A stretch of 64,000 nucleotides of DNA from Halorubellus litoreus (GTDB lineage: Archaea > Halobacteriota > Halobacteria > Halobacteriales > Natrialbaceae), in assembly GCF_037081675.1 (NCBI RefSeq), contig NZ_JAZAQL010000003.1, forward strand, positions 124,001 through 188,000, given 5' to 3'. Every line of letters starts with the position of its first letter. Position 1 is the first letter of the stretch. The translations under genes and the position numbers were made by a program. Shown in pieces: positions 26,262 through 34,506 of this stretch. The notes under the pieces were generated by a model. The model saw nothing but the letters and a program-made list of their open reading frames with translations. It did not search any database and had not been told where the DNA came from.

Positions 26262-26981
26262 CTACGCGTCGAGCGCGAGCGAGCGAACGCGTTCGCGGAG
26301 TTCCGCGGGCCCGTCCGCCACCGCATCTGCGCGCGAGACGTCCTGCTCGCCGTCCGAGTCCGGCGACCGGTACGCGAGGACGTACGCGCCGGCGCGAGAC
26401 GCAGCCTCGATGCCACTCGCCGAATCCTCGACGACGAGACAGCGCACGGGGTCGACGCCGAGTCGTCGCGCCGCTTCCTCGTAGATGAACGGCTCGGGCT
26501 TCCCGGGTTCGTCGAGTTCGGGCGCGAGCACTTCGACGTCGAAGACGCCTTCGAGGTCCAGGCGCGAGAGCGTCCACGCGACCCACTGCGGGAACGACGA
26601 CGTCGCCAGCCCGACCGGCAGCCCGGCGTCCTTCACCTCGCGCACGAGGTCGGCCGCCCCGTCGGTGACGCTCGCGCGCTCCAGGTAGATGGACTCCGCG
26701 ACGTCGTCGTACAGCTCGAAGTACTCCTCGCGACTCACCAGCATCTCGTGGTCCGCGCCGAACGTGTCGTACTGGTCGTAGATGCTGACGCCGGTGAGGT
26801 CCGCGGGCGTCACGTCCGCCCCCTCTGGGTACGCGGCGTCGATGATGTCGTGCATCTCCTCGGTCCAGTACGACTCTGACTCGACGAGCACGCCGTCCAT
26901 GTCGAATATCACCGCGTCGATGCGTCGGTTCGCGGGGTCGGTTCCGTCGACGGGAGCGTCCGGGGTCATCTCGTCGGACAC
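26262..26981 (-). CDS. HAD superfamily phosphatase/phosphomutase-like hydrolase
   Basis: 239 residues. HAD motif I is FDMDGVLVESE (about residues 25-35), motif II is ATSSFPQW, motif III is around GKPEPFIYEEAARRLG, and motif IV is VVEDSASGIEAA. The cap placement after motif I and the KPEP/EDSxxG pattern match the beta-phosphoglucomutase/phosphatase subfamily (subclass I cap). The substrate is probably a sugar phosphate or phosphoglycolate but is not determined by sequence. No operon partner. Confidence 0.86.
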   Translation of the reverse strand: MSDEMTPDAPVDGTDPANRRIDAVIFDMDGVLVESESYWTEEMHDIIDAAYPEGADVTPADLTGVSIYDQYDTFGADHEMLVSREEYFELYDDVAESIYLERASVTDGAADLVREVKDAGLPVGLATSSFPQWVAWTLSRLDLEGVFDVEVLAPELDEPGKPEPFIYEEAARRLGVDPVRCLVVEDSASGIEAASRAGAYVLAYRSPDSDGEQDVSRADAVADGPAELRERVRSLALDA

Positions 26982-27075
26982 GTGGACTCCCAGGGGCTTC
27001 CCTTCGGTGGTTCCCGGTGGCGCCTGACGGTTCGACGGGCGAAGAGTTACGTCCGGCCCGTTCGAAGGCCGTGGC

Positions 27076-28101
27076 GTGATTCGGGATGCGCGCGTGCTGC
27101 GGACGGACTTCGTGCCGAGCGAGGTCGAGCATCGGGACGGCGAGGTGAATCACCTCTCGTCGGTGCTCGACCCGCTCACGAGGGGCGAGTCCGCCGATAC
27201 CGCGGTCGTCACCGGGCCCTCTGGTGCGGGGAAGACGTGCCTGACGCGGTTCGTCGCCGGGAAGCTCCGGGAGGCGACGCTCGACGTGGAGACGGTGTAC
27301 GTGAACTGCTGGCGGAACTACACGCGGTATCGAGCGCTCTACAGCGTCCTCGAGCACGTCGGGCGGACCGTGGACGTGCATCGACAGTCGACGCCGACGG
27401 ACGTCCTCGTCGACCGCGTGGAGAACGCGGACCAGCGCGCGGTCGTCGTCCTCGACGAAGCGGACCAACTGGAGGACCCCGGTATCGTCTACGACCTCCA
27501 CGGGCTCCCGCAGTACGCGGTCGTGGTGGTCGCGAACCGCGAACAGGACCTGTACGCGCCCGAGGGGAACCGCCTCCGGTCGCGATTGCAGGCGAGCGAG
27601 CACGTCCGCATGGACACGTACGGCGCCGACCAGCTCGTCTCCATCCTGGGGTCGCGCGTCGAGAACGGCCTGGAGCGCGACGTCGTCACCACCGACCAGT
27701 TGGAGCGCATCGCGGACGCGGCAGCGGGCGACGCCAGGCTCGCCATCGGCATCCTTCGGAGCGCGGCGCGCGCCGCGGAACGCGAGGACGCCGACGAGAT
27801 AACCGACGCCATCATCGAAGAGGCGGTGCCGACCGCGGAGACGGAGATGCGCCACGCCGACGTCGCGAACCTGACGCCCGACCAGGTCGCGGTGTTCGAG
27901 GTCGTCCGCGATCACGGCCCCGTCAGCCCCGGCGACATCTACGACGCGTACTGCGAGCGCGTCGACGACCCCAAGAGCGAGCGCTCGGTGCGCTCGTACC
28001 TCTCGAAGATGCAGCAGTACGACCTCCTCCTCGCGAGCGGTTCCAGTCGCAGTCGCGTGTACGAGGTCGTCGACGACGACCTTCCGTCGCCGGGCGCCTG
28101 A
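27076..28101 (+). CDS. Orc1/Cdc6-like AAA+ replication initiator protein, short form
   Basis: 341 residues from GTG 27076. The AAA+ domain has Walker A GPSGAGKT (47-54), Walker B VVVLDEAD (123-130), sensor-like VVVVANREQDLY and the lid (AAAGDARLAIGILRSAARAAE). The C-terminal winged helix is seen as LTPDQVAVFEVVRDHGPVSPGDIYDAYCERV. It is shorter than typical Orc1/Cdc6 (about 400 residues) and resembles the accessory orc paralogues that haloarchaea carry in many copies. The upstream 100 bases show no repeated origin-recognition boxes, so it need not mark an origin. It converges with the S-layer gene after only 27 bases. Confidence 0.85.
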   Translation: MIRDARVLRTDFVPSEVEHRDGEVNHLSSVLDPLTRGESADTAVVTGPSGAGKTCLTRFVAGKLREATLDVETVYVNCWRNYTRYRALYSVLEHVGRTVDVHRQSTPTDVLVDRVENADQRAVVVLDEADQLEDPGIVYDLHGLPQYAVVVVANREQDLYAPEGNRLRSRLQASEHVRMDTYGADQLVSILGSRVENGLERDVVTTDQLERIADAAAGDARLAIGILRSAARAAEREDADEITDAIIEEAVPTAETEMRHADVANLTPDQVAVFEVVRDHGPVSPGDIYDAYCERVDDPKSERSVRSYLSKMQQYDLLLASGSSRSRVYEVVDDDLPSPGA

Positions 28102-28128
28102 AAGAAGAAGGAGACGATGCGCTGGTCG

Positions 28129-30729
28129 TCAGCTCCGGTTCCTGCGACGGACGACCATGTAGCCGAGCGATATCGGCGCGAGAGCGAGCAGGACGAGACC
28201 GGACAGGCCACTCTGAGCGGGACTCGCGTCACCCGCGGGCTGGACGGCCGCGCTCTCGTTCCCCTCGGTCTCGTTCACTGCAGTCGTGGCCGGCGCTTCC
28301 GTCGTCGTCGCCGGTGGTTCAGTCGTCTCGTTACCGTTGTCTCCATCTGCCGCGACGATCTCGACCTGGACGGTGTCGGTGTTGTCGCCGTCGTCCACCT
28401 CGATGGTGTAGGTGCCGGGCTCCACGCCGTCCGTGGAGAGCGCGAGCGTCCAGCGACCGGTGAGACCCCACTCGTCGGTCGAGTTCGTCTCGAAGTCGTT
28501 CGCACTTGGGCCACTGATGACCTCGACGGAGATGGAGTTATCGTCCGGCTTCCGGTTCGTCAGCCCGGCGACGATCATCTGGTCGCCGACGGGGACATCC
28601 TGGATGTCACCATCCGAGACGCTCCCTGCGGGCCCGACGGTCTCGATCGACGTCGCGCCGTCGGTGAGCCGGAACGCCTCCTCGATGGCGAGGTCGTCGC
28701 TCGCGACCTCGTTCGTGGTCTCGTCTTTGAGGCGTGCGACGATCTGTGACTGGGTCAATCCAGCACCGAAGCTCTGGACGTAGTTCTCGAGCGAGGCGAG
28801 TTCCGCGTTCGGCTGACCGGGCAGCACGCCGTCACCGGCGACGCCGTCCCGACCGAGGCCGATGACGAAGGCGCGGATCTGGCCCTCGTTGAGCTGCCGT
28901 CCGTCGATCGTCGTCAGCGAGATGTCGTCCTCGTCGAACGTGTCGTCGTCGTCGACCGTGATCCGCTCGGTCGCGACGCGACCTCTCGAGTCGATCATCA
29001 CGGCGAGCACGGCATCGAGACCCGACGCCGTGCCGATCACGTCGACGGTCCCGTCTTCGACGGCGACCTGTGCGTTAATCGTCTGGAACGTCCGCGCTTC
29101 GTCGAGCCCGGGTTCCTGCACGACGAGCGACATCTGCGAGCTCGTGGCGCTCGAGAAGTCGGACGTGCTCAGCGTCGTCGCGATCTCGCCGTCCGAGATG
29201 ACGTCGTCCGCCTCGACCACGCCGATCCGGTACCGGCCGGGGATCGAGAAGATGTCACTGGCCTGCGAGAGCACGACGTCTTCGCGCTCCCATTCGCCGG
29301 TCGAGTCCACGCTGAGGGTGTCGTCCGCGTTCAGCGAGCCGTCCTCGTTGATGTCGAGGAGCTCCCAGTCGCCCTGGTCGCGCGCGTAGATCACGACTTC
29401 GTCCACGCCAAGCGCGGCGGTGCCGCGCACGTCCTCGTCGCTACCGGCGACGTAGACGCCGGGTGGACTGTCGAAGTTCAGGTCGCCCTGGTCGACGTCG
29501 AGCGTCCTGTCGTCCTCGGTGTCTCCGAGGTCCGCTGCGACGTCCTCGAGGGACCGGTCCGCCTGGAAGAGGTCGATACTGATCGATGCGTCGTCGAGGA
29601 GTCTGGTGTCGATCTGACCGACGCCGACACCGGTGTCCTCGTCGATCTCGATCTGCGCCCACGCGAAGTCGGCGGTCCCGTCGCCGTCGGTGTCGAACGT
29701 GCCTTTGTCGACGACGTCCTGGACGTCACGGAAGACGTCCGCGTCGACGACGTCGTTCCGGAACTCGCTGTCCTCGATGACGACGTAGTGGTTCGCACCT
29801 GCGGTGGATCCGCGGATGGCGTACCGCACGTTCTCGCCGCGAGTGACGCTGTCAGCCTCGAGGTCGAGGTTCACGTCGTCGTCGCTCTGGACGCTGACGG
29901 ACGTGGACTGGCTGGCGGGACCGAAGTCGAGGTCGTCCCAGCCTTCGACCGTGATCGAGATGTCGTTGACGTCCACGTCGCTGACGTCGAGCGCCCAGTA
30001 CGCTGCATCGACCGAGGAGTTGCCGAGTTCACCCTCCTCGAACTGCCCGATGCCTTGCAGGTAGACGATACCGGTTCCGGTGCCGCGCTGGCCGGGGTTC
30101 GTCACCTTCTGTGGGTTCGCCGCGTACGGGCCGGAGAGTTCGTTTCTCTGCTGTTCGGAGAGTGCATCGGCGTCAGCGAGCACCTCGCCGGTGACCTCGT
30201 CGCCGTTGGAGTCCCGGATGACGAGTTCGAGGTCCTCTGCCTCTTCGAAGTTCCATTCGGCGCGCACGAGGAGCGTCTCGTCCTCCTGGACCGTGGAGCC
30301 TTCAACGTCCACGCCGCGTTCGTTCAGTACTTCCAGTTCGGTGACGCGGGGCGTCTGGACGACGACGCCGGCGGCGTCACCCGACCCGGTGAGCGTATAT
30401 TGCCCGCGTTCCTGATCCTGCGGGATGGGTGATTCGAGCGGGATGCCCTCCGCGTCACCCGAGACACCGGTCAGTTGTGACGAGTCGATCGGTGTGCCGT
30501 CTTCACCGAGGAAGTTGATGTCCTCTTCGCCCTGGAAGACGACTGGTTTCTCGGTGGCGATCTGGACGTCGTTCGGTCCGCCGACGCCTGGGTTGAAGTT
30601 CCCCGCGCTTCCGCCGCGCTGGACGGTCAACCCGAAGGCGAGGCCCGCCACAGCTGGGGCTGCGACGAGCAGGAGCACCATCGTGATGGCGCCGAGTTTC
30701 CGTGATGATTGGTCAGCGTTGGTTGTCAT
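28129..30729 (-). CDS. S-layer glycoprotein (major surface-layer type)
   Basis: 866 residues. A signal sequence/TM segment is at about 14-35 (ITMVLLLVAAPAVAGLAFGL), then the characteristic start of haloarchaeal S-layer proteins, EKPVVFQGEEDINFLGEDG. Many acidic immunoglobulin-like beta domains follow, with N-glycosylation sequons (NSS, NFS-like, NST, NET). A Thr-rich, probably O-glycosylated stalk (TTEPPATTTEAPATT) precedes a final hydrophobic helix and RRRN. The usual PGF-CTERM tripeptide used by archaeosortase A is missing; the region reads AQSGLSGLVLLALAP. Compared with major Csg proteins (about 800-900 residues) the length fits. The gene has a long A+T-richer leader. Confidence 0.85.
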   Translation of the reverse strand: MTTNADQSSRKLGAITMVLLLVAAPAVAGLAFGLTVQRGGSAGNFNPGVGGPNDVQIATEKPVVFQGEEDINFLGEDGTPIDSSQLTGVSGDAEGIPLESPIPQDQERGQYTLTGSGDAAGVVVQTPRVTELEVLNERGVDVEGSTVQEDETLLVRAEWNFEEAEDLELVIRDSNGDEVTGEVLADADALSEQQRNELSGPYAANPQKVTNPGQRGTGTGIVYLQGIGQFEEGELGNSSVDAAYWALDVSDVDVNDISITVEGWDDLDFGPASQSTSVSVQSDDDVNLDLEADSVTRGENVRYAIRGSTAGANHYVVIEDSEFRNDVVDADVFRDVQDVVDKGTFDTDGDGTADFAWAQIEIDEDTGVGVGQIDTRLLDDASISIDLFQADRSLEDVAADLGDTEDDRTLDVDQGDLNFDSPPGVYVAGSDEDVRGTAALGVDEVVIYARDQGDWELLDINEDGSLNADDTLSVDSTGEWEREDVVLSQASDIFSIPGRYRIGVVEADDVISDGEIATTLSTSDFSSATSSQMSLVVQEPGLDEARTFQTINAQVAVEDGTVDVIGTASGLDAVLAVMIDSRGRVATERITVDDDDTFDEDDISLTTIDGRQLNEGQIRAFVIGLGRDGVAGDGVLPGQPNAELASLENYVQSFGAGLTQSQIVARLKDETTNEVASDDLAIEEAFRLTDGATSIETVGPAGSVSDGDIQDVPVGDQMIVAGLTNRKPDDNSISVEVISGPSANDFETNSTDEWGLTGRWTLALSTDGVEPGTYTIEVDDGDNTDTVQVEIVAADGDNGNETTEPPATTTEAPATTAVNETEGNESAAVQPAGDASPAQSGLSGLVLLALAPISLGYMVVRRRNRS

Positions 30730-31130
30730 ATTGGAGTGGTTTTCTCGTGTTAATTTTCTTTAACGTTGTGTGTACGTTCTCGTCATCGCGTCTGAGTGTC
30801 GTGGTTTCCTTGGTTACTTCTCACCCCCGTGTGGGGTGGCCATGAGTTTGTTTCGAACAGGGATTGTTATGATGAGACGACAGTTCGTAATGCGGCGTTG
30901 TCTACTCCCCCCGAGAACCGGGAAAATTAGAGGGCGTAAGTTATCCGTCAACGGTCGGTCCGTTACTCTAATCGACCGGCGACCAGTTGGCTGGATTGCC
31001 GAGCGGTCGTCGCTTCGCTTCGATTGGCAACCAGTAACAACGCACCGAGACGCTCGAAATCCGGGCTTTCGACCGGAATAGAAGGGAGGTAACGTCCCGT
31101 AATCCCGAGGGCGATGAGTATCGAAGAGTC
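30730..31130 (-). promoter_or_regulatory. Long upstream leader of the S-layer gene, with a hairpin
   Basis: About 400 bases lie between the surface-protein stop (31131) and the S-layer ATG (30729). The part near the gene is A+T-richer than its surroundings (AACGTTAAAGAAAATTAAC on the minus strand). A hairpin CACCCC/GGGGTG with a 5-base loop is at 30822-30838, and a TATA-like CTCTAATTTTCCC lies at about 30923-30935. This suggests a leader of 150-200 nt, as known for other haloarchaeal S-layer mRNAs. The exact transcription start cannot be read from sequence. Confidence 0.45.
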
Positions 31131-32261
31131 CTACCGGCCGTCGACGGTGAAGTAGGTCCGGTCGTGCTCAGGTAACCTCGAAGTAGACGAGAGTGTTCTC
31201 CGAGAACTCGAGGGGGCGGTCGTTCGGTCGACGAGTCGCCCCGATGGGCCGGGGTCCCGGCCGCACAGGACCGACTGGTGGGAAGCCCCGGCCGATCCGA
31301 CCGCCGCGACGACCACGCCACCGTCGATCCACGGCGTATCGCCTGCCGGCCGTTCGTCGGGGGTCGTCACGTTCGGGTCCGCGACCCGGAGACCGCTGCG
31401 GAGATCCGTCTGAACGCGCTGGAATCCCCCGACAGCGGTGTACCGAGCGGTCGTCTCGACGAGGTACGTTCCCGGTGCCGTCGCTTCCGCGGCGCTCGCG
31501 GTCACCGTGACGTTCGCGGACTCCCCCGGTTCGAGGTCCCCGACGAACACGCCGACCGTGGACCGCCTGAACGACTCGGCGCCGAATCCAACGGCGGTGC
31601 CTTCGGTTGCGAGCGTGAGGCCGACGTCACGCGCGACCCGCGTGCCCGTGTTCGCCACCGTGAACCGGAACGAGCCCGTCGTTCCGGGTTCGACGTCGGT
31701 GCTCCGGACGGCCGACAGCGAGAGCCGAGGGCGGTCGACGACGACGATCGTGACGCGCTCGACGACCTCTCGGTCGGCGTCGTTGTACTGTGGTTCGTTC
31801 GGGCCGTACCGCACGAAGGACGTGTACTCGTAGCTGATTCGGACCGGGAGCTGGTACGTGCCCGGCGGGACGGACTGCGAGACGCCGACGCTGAAGTTCA
31901 CCGTCCTCGCGCCGGCTTCGGGGAGCTCACCGAGGAGAACGCGCCCGGATTCCACCTGGAGGCGGCCCGCGAGCGCCGGCGGGAGTCTGTCCGTCGCGAC
32001 GGAAACCTCGACGCTCCTCGCAGTGGTGACGCGGTCTTCGAACCGTTCGGGCCCGCCGCGGACGAGGTCGCCGGCGTTCGCGATGGTGACGGCGAGGTCG
32101 CGTCTGTCGCCCCACTCGAACGAGTTGTCCTGTGCGGCGACGCTCAGACTCGGACTCCCGAGGACGGTGCCTTCGTCGGGCGGTTCGACCTGCGAGACGC
32201 CACCCATCGACGCGGCGAGGAGCGCGATGCCGAGGACGGCGACGACTGGTACGGTTCGCAT
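31131..32261 (-). CDS. Secreted surface protein with CARDB/NEW-like beta domains, C-terminus possibly frameshifted
   Basis: 376 residues. A signal peptide (MRTVPVVAVLGIALLAASMGG) is followed by two beta domains of the type found in archaeal adhesion and S-layer-associated proteins (LAVTIANAGDL, RTVNFSVGVSQSVPPGTYQLPVRI, FRFTVANTGTRVARDVGLTL, LEPGESANVTVTA). After PWIDGGVVVAAVG, where a membrane anchor is expected, the frame becomes Ser/Arg-rich and loses coding character. Another minus-strand frame in that stretch reads RPLEFSENTLVYFEVT and stops at 31168 with good codon bias. A one- or two-base indel near 31300 would join them. Confidence 0.65.
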   Translation of the reverse strand: MRTVPVVAVLGIALLAASMGGVSQVEPPDEGTVLGSPSLSVAAQDNSFEWGDRRDLAVTIANAGDLVRGGPERFEDRVTTARSVEVSVATDRLPPALAGRLQVESGRVLLGELPEAGARTVNFSVGVSQSVPPGTYQLPVRISYEYTSFVRYGPNEPQYNDADREVVERVTIVVVDRPRLSLSAVRSTDVEPGTTGSFRFTVANTGTRVARDVGLTLATEGTAVGFGAESFRRSTVGVFVGDLEPGESANVTVTASAAEATAPGTYLVETTARYTAVGGFQRVQTDLRSGLRVADPNVTTPDERPAGDTPWIDGGVVVAAVGSAGASHQSVLCGRDPGPSGRLVDRTTAPSSSRRTLSSTSRLPEHDRTYFTVDGR

Positions 32262-32540
32262 ACGATGCGGTTCGCTTGCTGGTGTCGTTACAATGAGGCA
32301 CCTACCGCGAATGAAGCGGGGGTTACCGCCGGAACGAGCCGCCTCGTTCGGTTTCGTAACGCGGACGCTAGGTGCTCAAGCATCCGGAGACCGGGTGCAG
32401 TTTCCGGTCGTCCCAGGCGAGGATGCACTCGTCCGACCACCTCCTCGACGGTGCGTGCTTCGAACGGTTCCCGTCGGTGACGGTGTGGTATCGTCGCGAG
32501 GAAGCGGGGACTTTTCTCGGTACGCGACCGATCGTGCGTC

Positions 32541-33473
32541 ATGAGCGAAGACGGGATCGAGCGCGAGACGGAGGCAGGGGACGGCGTCGTGACGGAGGCG
32601 GTCTCGGCGGCGTCCGCGTTCGAACTCGTGGCGCACGAGACGCGCATCGGCGTGCTGGACGCGCTCCGCGAGGCCGACGGCGGTCCGCTGTCGTTCGGTG
32701 AGATACGGACCGCGGTCGGCGTCGAGGACCCCGGACAGTGCCACTATCACGTGGACAGGCTCGTCGGTCGGTTCGTCCGGAGGACCGAGGACGGGTACGT
32801 GCTGTCGCCCGCCGGGTGGCGGCTCGTCGGCGCCATCGTCTCGGGTGGGTTGACGAATTCGCTGGAGTCGGCGTCCGTTCCGGCGGCTGGGACGTGCTCT
32901 GAGTGCTCGGGTGACCTGATGGCTCGACTCCGCGAGGGCGGTGTCGCCATCGAGTGCGTCGAGTGCGGGTTCGTGCAGACGAATCCCGACGTCCCGGCAG
33001 GGGTGCTCGCGGGGTGGCCTCGGGACGAGATTCCGAGGGTCGTTGGACGGTACGTCCGCCTCTGGGAGCTAGCAGCGAGTCACGGGTTCTGTCCGAACTG
33101 CGAGGGCCGCGTCGACCGTGGGGTTCGACGTCCGAACGAGCCAGCGGCGGCGGGGCGGCCTGCGGCACCGGCGTGGTTCGAGGGCGAGGACGCCGACGCG
33201 CTCGTCGTGACGGCGTGCCGCGGGTGTGGGTTCTGGTGGCACGCGAGCGCCCCGATCGCGGCGCTGTCGGAACCGGCGGTCGTGGGGTTCCACCACGAGC
33301 ACGGTATCGACCTCCGGGAGCGACCGTGGTGGACGCTCGACCACCTGCCGCTCGGCGAGTGTCCGGTCACCGACGACCCGCGGCGAGTGGACGTGGCGTT
33401 GACGCTGGACGGCGACGCGCGGACGTTCACGTTCGACGGCGACTTCGCGCTCGTCGACGTCGACCACGACTGA
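32541..33473 (+). CDS. Winged HTH regulator fused to zinc-ribbon domain
   Basis: 310 residues. The N-terminal ArsR-like HTH spans about residues 24-90 (AFELVAHETRIGVLDALREADGGPLSFGEIRTAVGVEDPGQCHYHVDRLV). A four-cysteine zinc ribbon follows (CSEC...CVEC, about residues 118-142), then a second set (CPNC...CRGCGFWW, about 187-227) and a beta-rich end. This is a haloarchaeal transcription factor architecture; target and ligand are unknown. It is divergent from the surface-protein gene across a 280-base intergenic region. Confidence 0.82.
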   Translation: MSEDGIERETEAGDGVVTEAVSAASAFELVAHETRIGVLDALREADGGPLSFGEIRTAVGVEDPGQCHYHVDRLVGRFVRRTEDGYVLSPAGWRLVGAIVSGGLTNSLESASVPAAGTCSECSGDLMARLREGGVAIECVECGFVQTNPDVPAGVLAGWPRDEIPRVVGRYVRLWELAASHGFCPNCEGRVDRGVRRPNEPAAAGRPAAPAWFEGEDADALVVTACRGCGFWWHASAPIAALSEPAVVGFHHEHGIDLRERPWWTLDHLPLGECPVTDDPRRVDVALTLDGDARTFTFDGDFALVDVDHD

Positions 33474-33585
33474 AACCACGGTAGTGTGCGAGGGCGTAGG
33501 CGTTGGAATCGATTTCAATCACCCACCCGATAGAAGTGTATTTCTACGAATAGTTAACCGGGCGGCGGTCGTCGACCCGCCCACC

Positions 33586-34449
33586 ATGCTTCGACCGAAG
33601 GCAACCGCACGAAAGACGCCGACGTGGCCGACCCCGACCCCAGAACAGGTCGAGGTCGTCCTCCTCGGCACCTACCACATGGACCGCCCGGAACTCGACG
33701 AGGTGAGCCTCGACATCGGCGACGTCCTCGAACCGTCCCGGCAAGCCGAACTCGCCACGCTCGCCACGTACCTCGAGGCCGTCGACCCCGACCACGTCGC
33801 CGTCGAACGACCAGCGGCACGCGACGACGCCGTCAACGAGGTGTACGCTCGCTATCGCGACGACGAGGTGGCGTTCGACGAGGAACACGCGTTCGACCCG
33901 GCACACCCCGAGCGCGACGACGAGGAGCTGGCGTGCCGGAGCGAGGTCGTCCAGGTCGGATTCAGGTTGGCGAAGCGACTCGGCCACGAGAAAGTCGTCC
34001 CCGTCGACGTCCCGCAGTCCCTCGGCGACGACGACGCGTTCGACGACCTCGAATCGGCTGGCTACGAGCCGACGACGAAGGTCGACGTCCCCCGCATCGA
34101 CCCGACCGCACTACAGGAAGCGATGGACGAGCGGCTCGCCGAGTCGACGCTCACCGAGTTCCACCGCTACCTGAACGAGGAAGCGGCACTGCACGCGAAC
34201 GACGGCATGTTCGACCGTTACGTCAGGTACGGCGACGGCGAGAACTACGCCGGGCCGGACGCGCTCGCGAAGTGGTACCGACGAAACCTCCGGATGGTTC
34301 ACAACGTCTGGAAGGCGATCGACGACGGTGACGAGCGCGTGCTGTTCATCGTCGGGTCGGGACACGTCCACGTGCTGCGGCACCTCCTCGCGGAGACCCC
34401 GCAGTGCTGCCCGACGAGCGCACTGCCGTACCTCCCGCGTGAAGGCTGA
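33586..34449 (+). CDS. DUF5694 protein (TraB/ChaN-like fold)
   Basis: 287 residues from the ATG at 33586. It opens with VVLLGTYHMDRPELD, the GTYH motif being typical of this family, followed by HVAVERPA, KRLGHEKVVPVDVPQ and a C-terminal VLFIVGSGHVHVLRHLL. The paired motifs (GTYH, E/D-containing, GxGHxxxL) recall the metal-dependent TraB/Tiki and EreA-like groups. No activity is established; a hydrolase function is inference. It stands alone between two promoters; TAGTTAACC at 33551-33559 may be its TATA region. Confidence 0.75.
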   Translation: MLRPKATARKTPTWPTPTPEQVEVVLLGTYHMDRPELDEVSLDIGDVLEPSRQAELATLATYLEAVDPDHVAVERPAARDDAVNEVYARYRDDEVAFDEEHAFDPAHPERDDEELACRSEVVQVGFRLAKRLGHEKVVPVDVPQSLGDDDAFDDLESAGYEPTTKVDVPRIDPTALQEAMDERLAESTLTEFHRYLNEEAALHANDGMFDRYVRYGDGENYAGPDALAKWYRRNLRMVHNVWKAIDDGDERVLFIVGSGHVHVLRHLLAETPQCCPTSALPYLPREG

Positions 34450-34506
34450 CCGCGCTCGACCACGGTCGCCGGAAGGTTTTCGCTCGGTGAGTCGCTAGCG
34501 GCGGTA

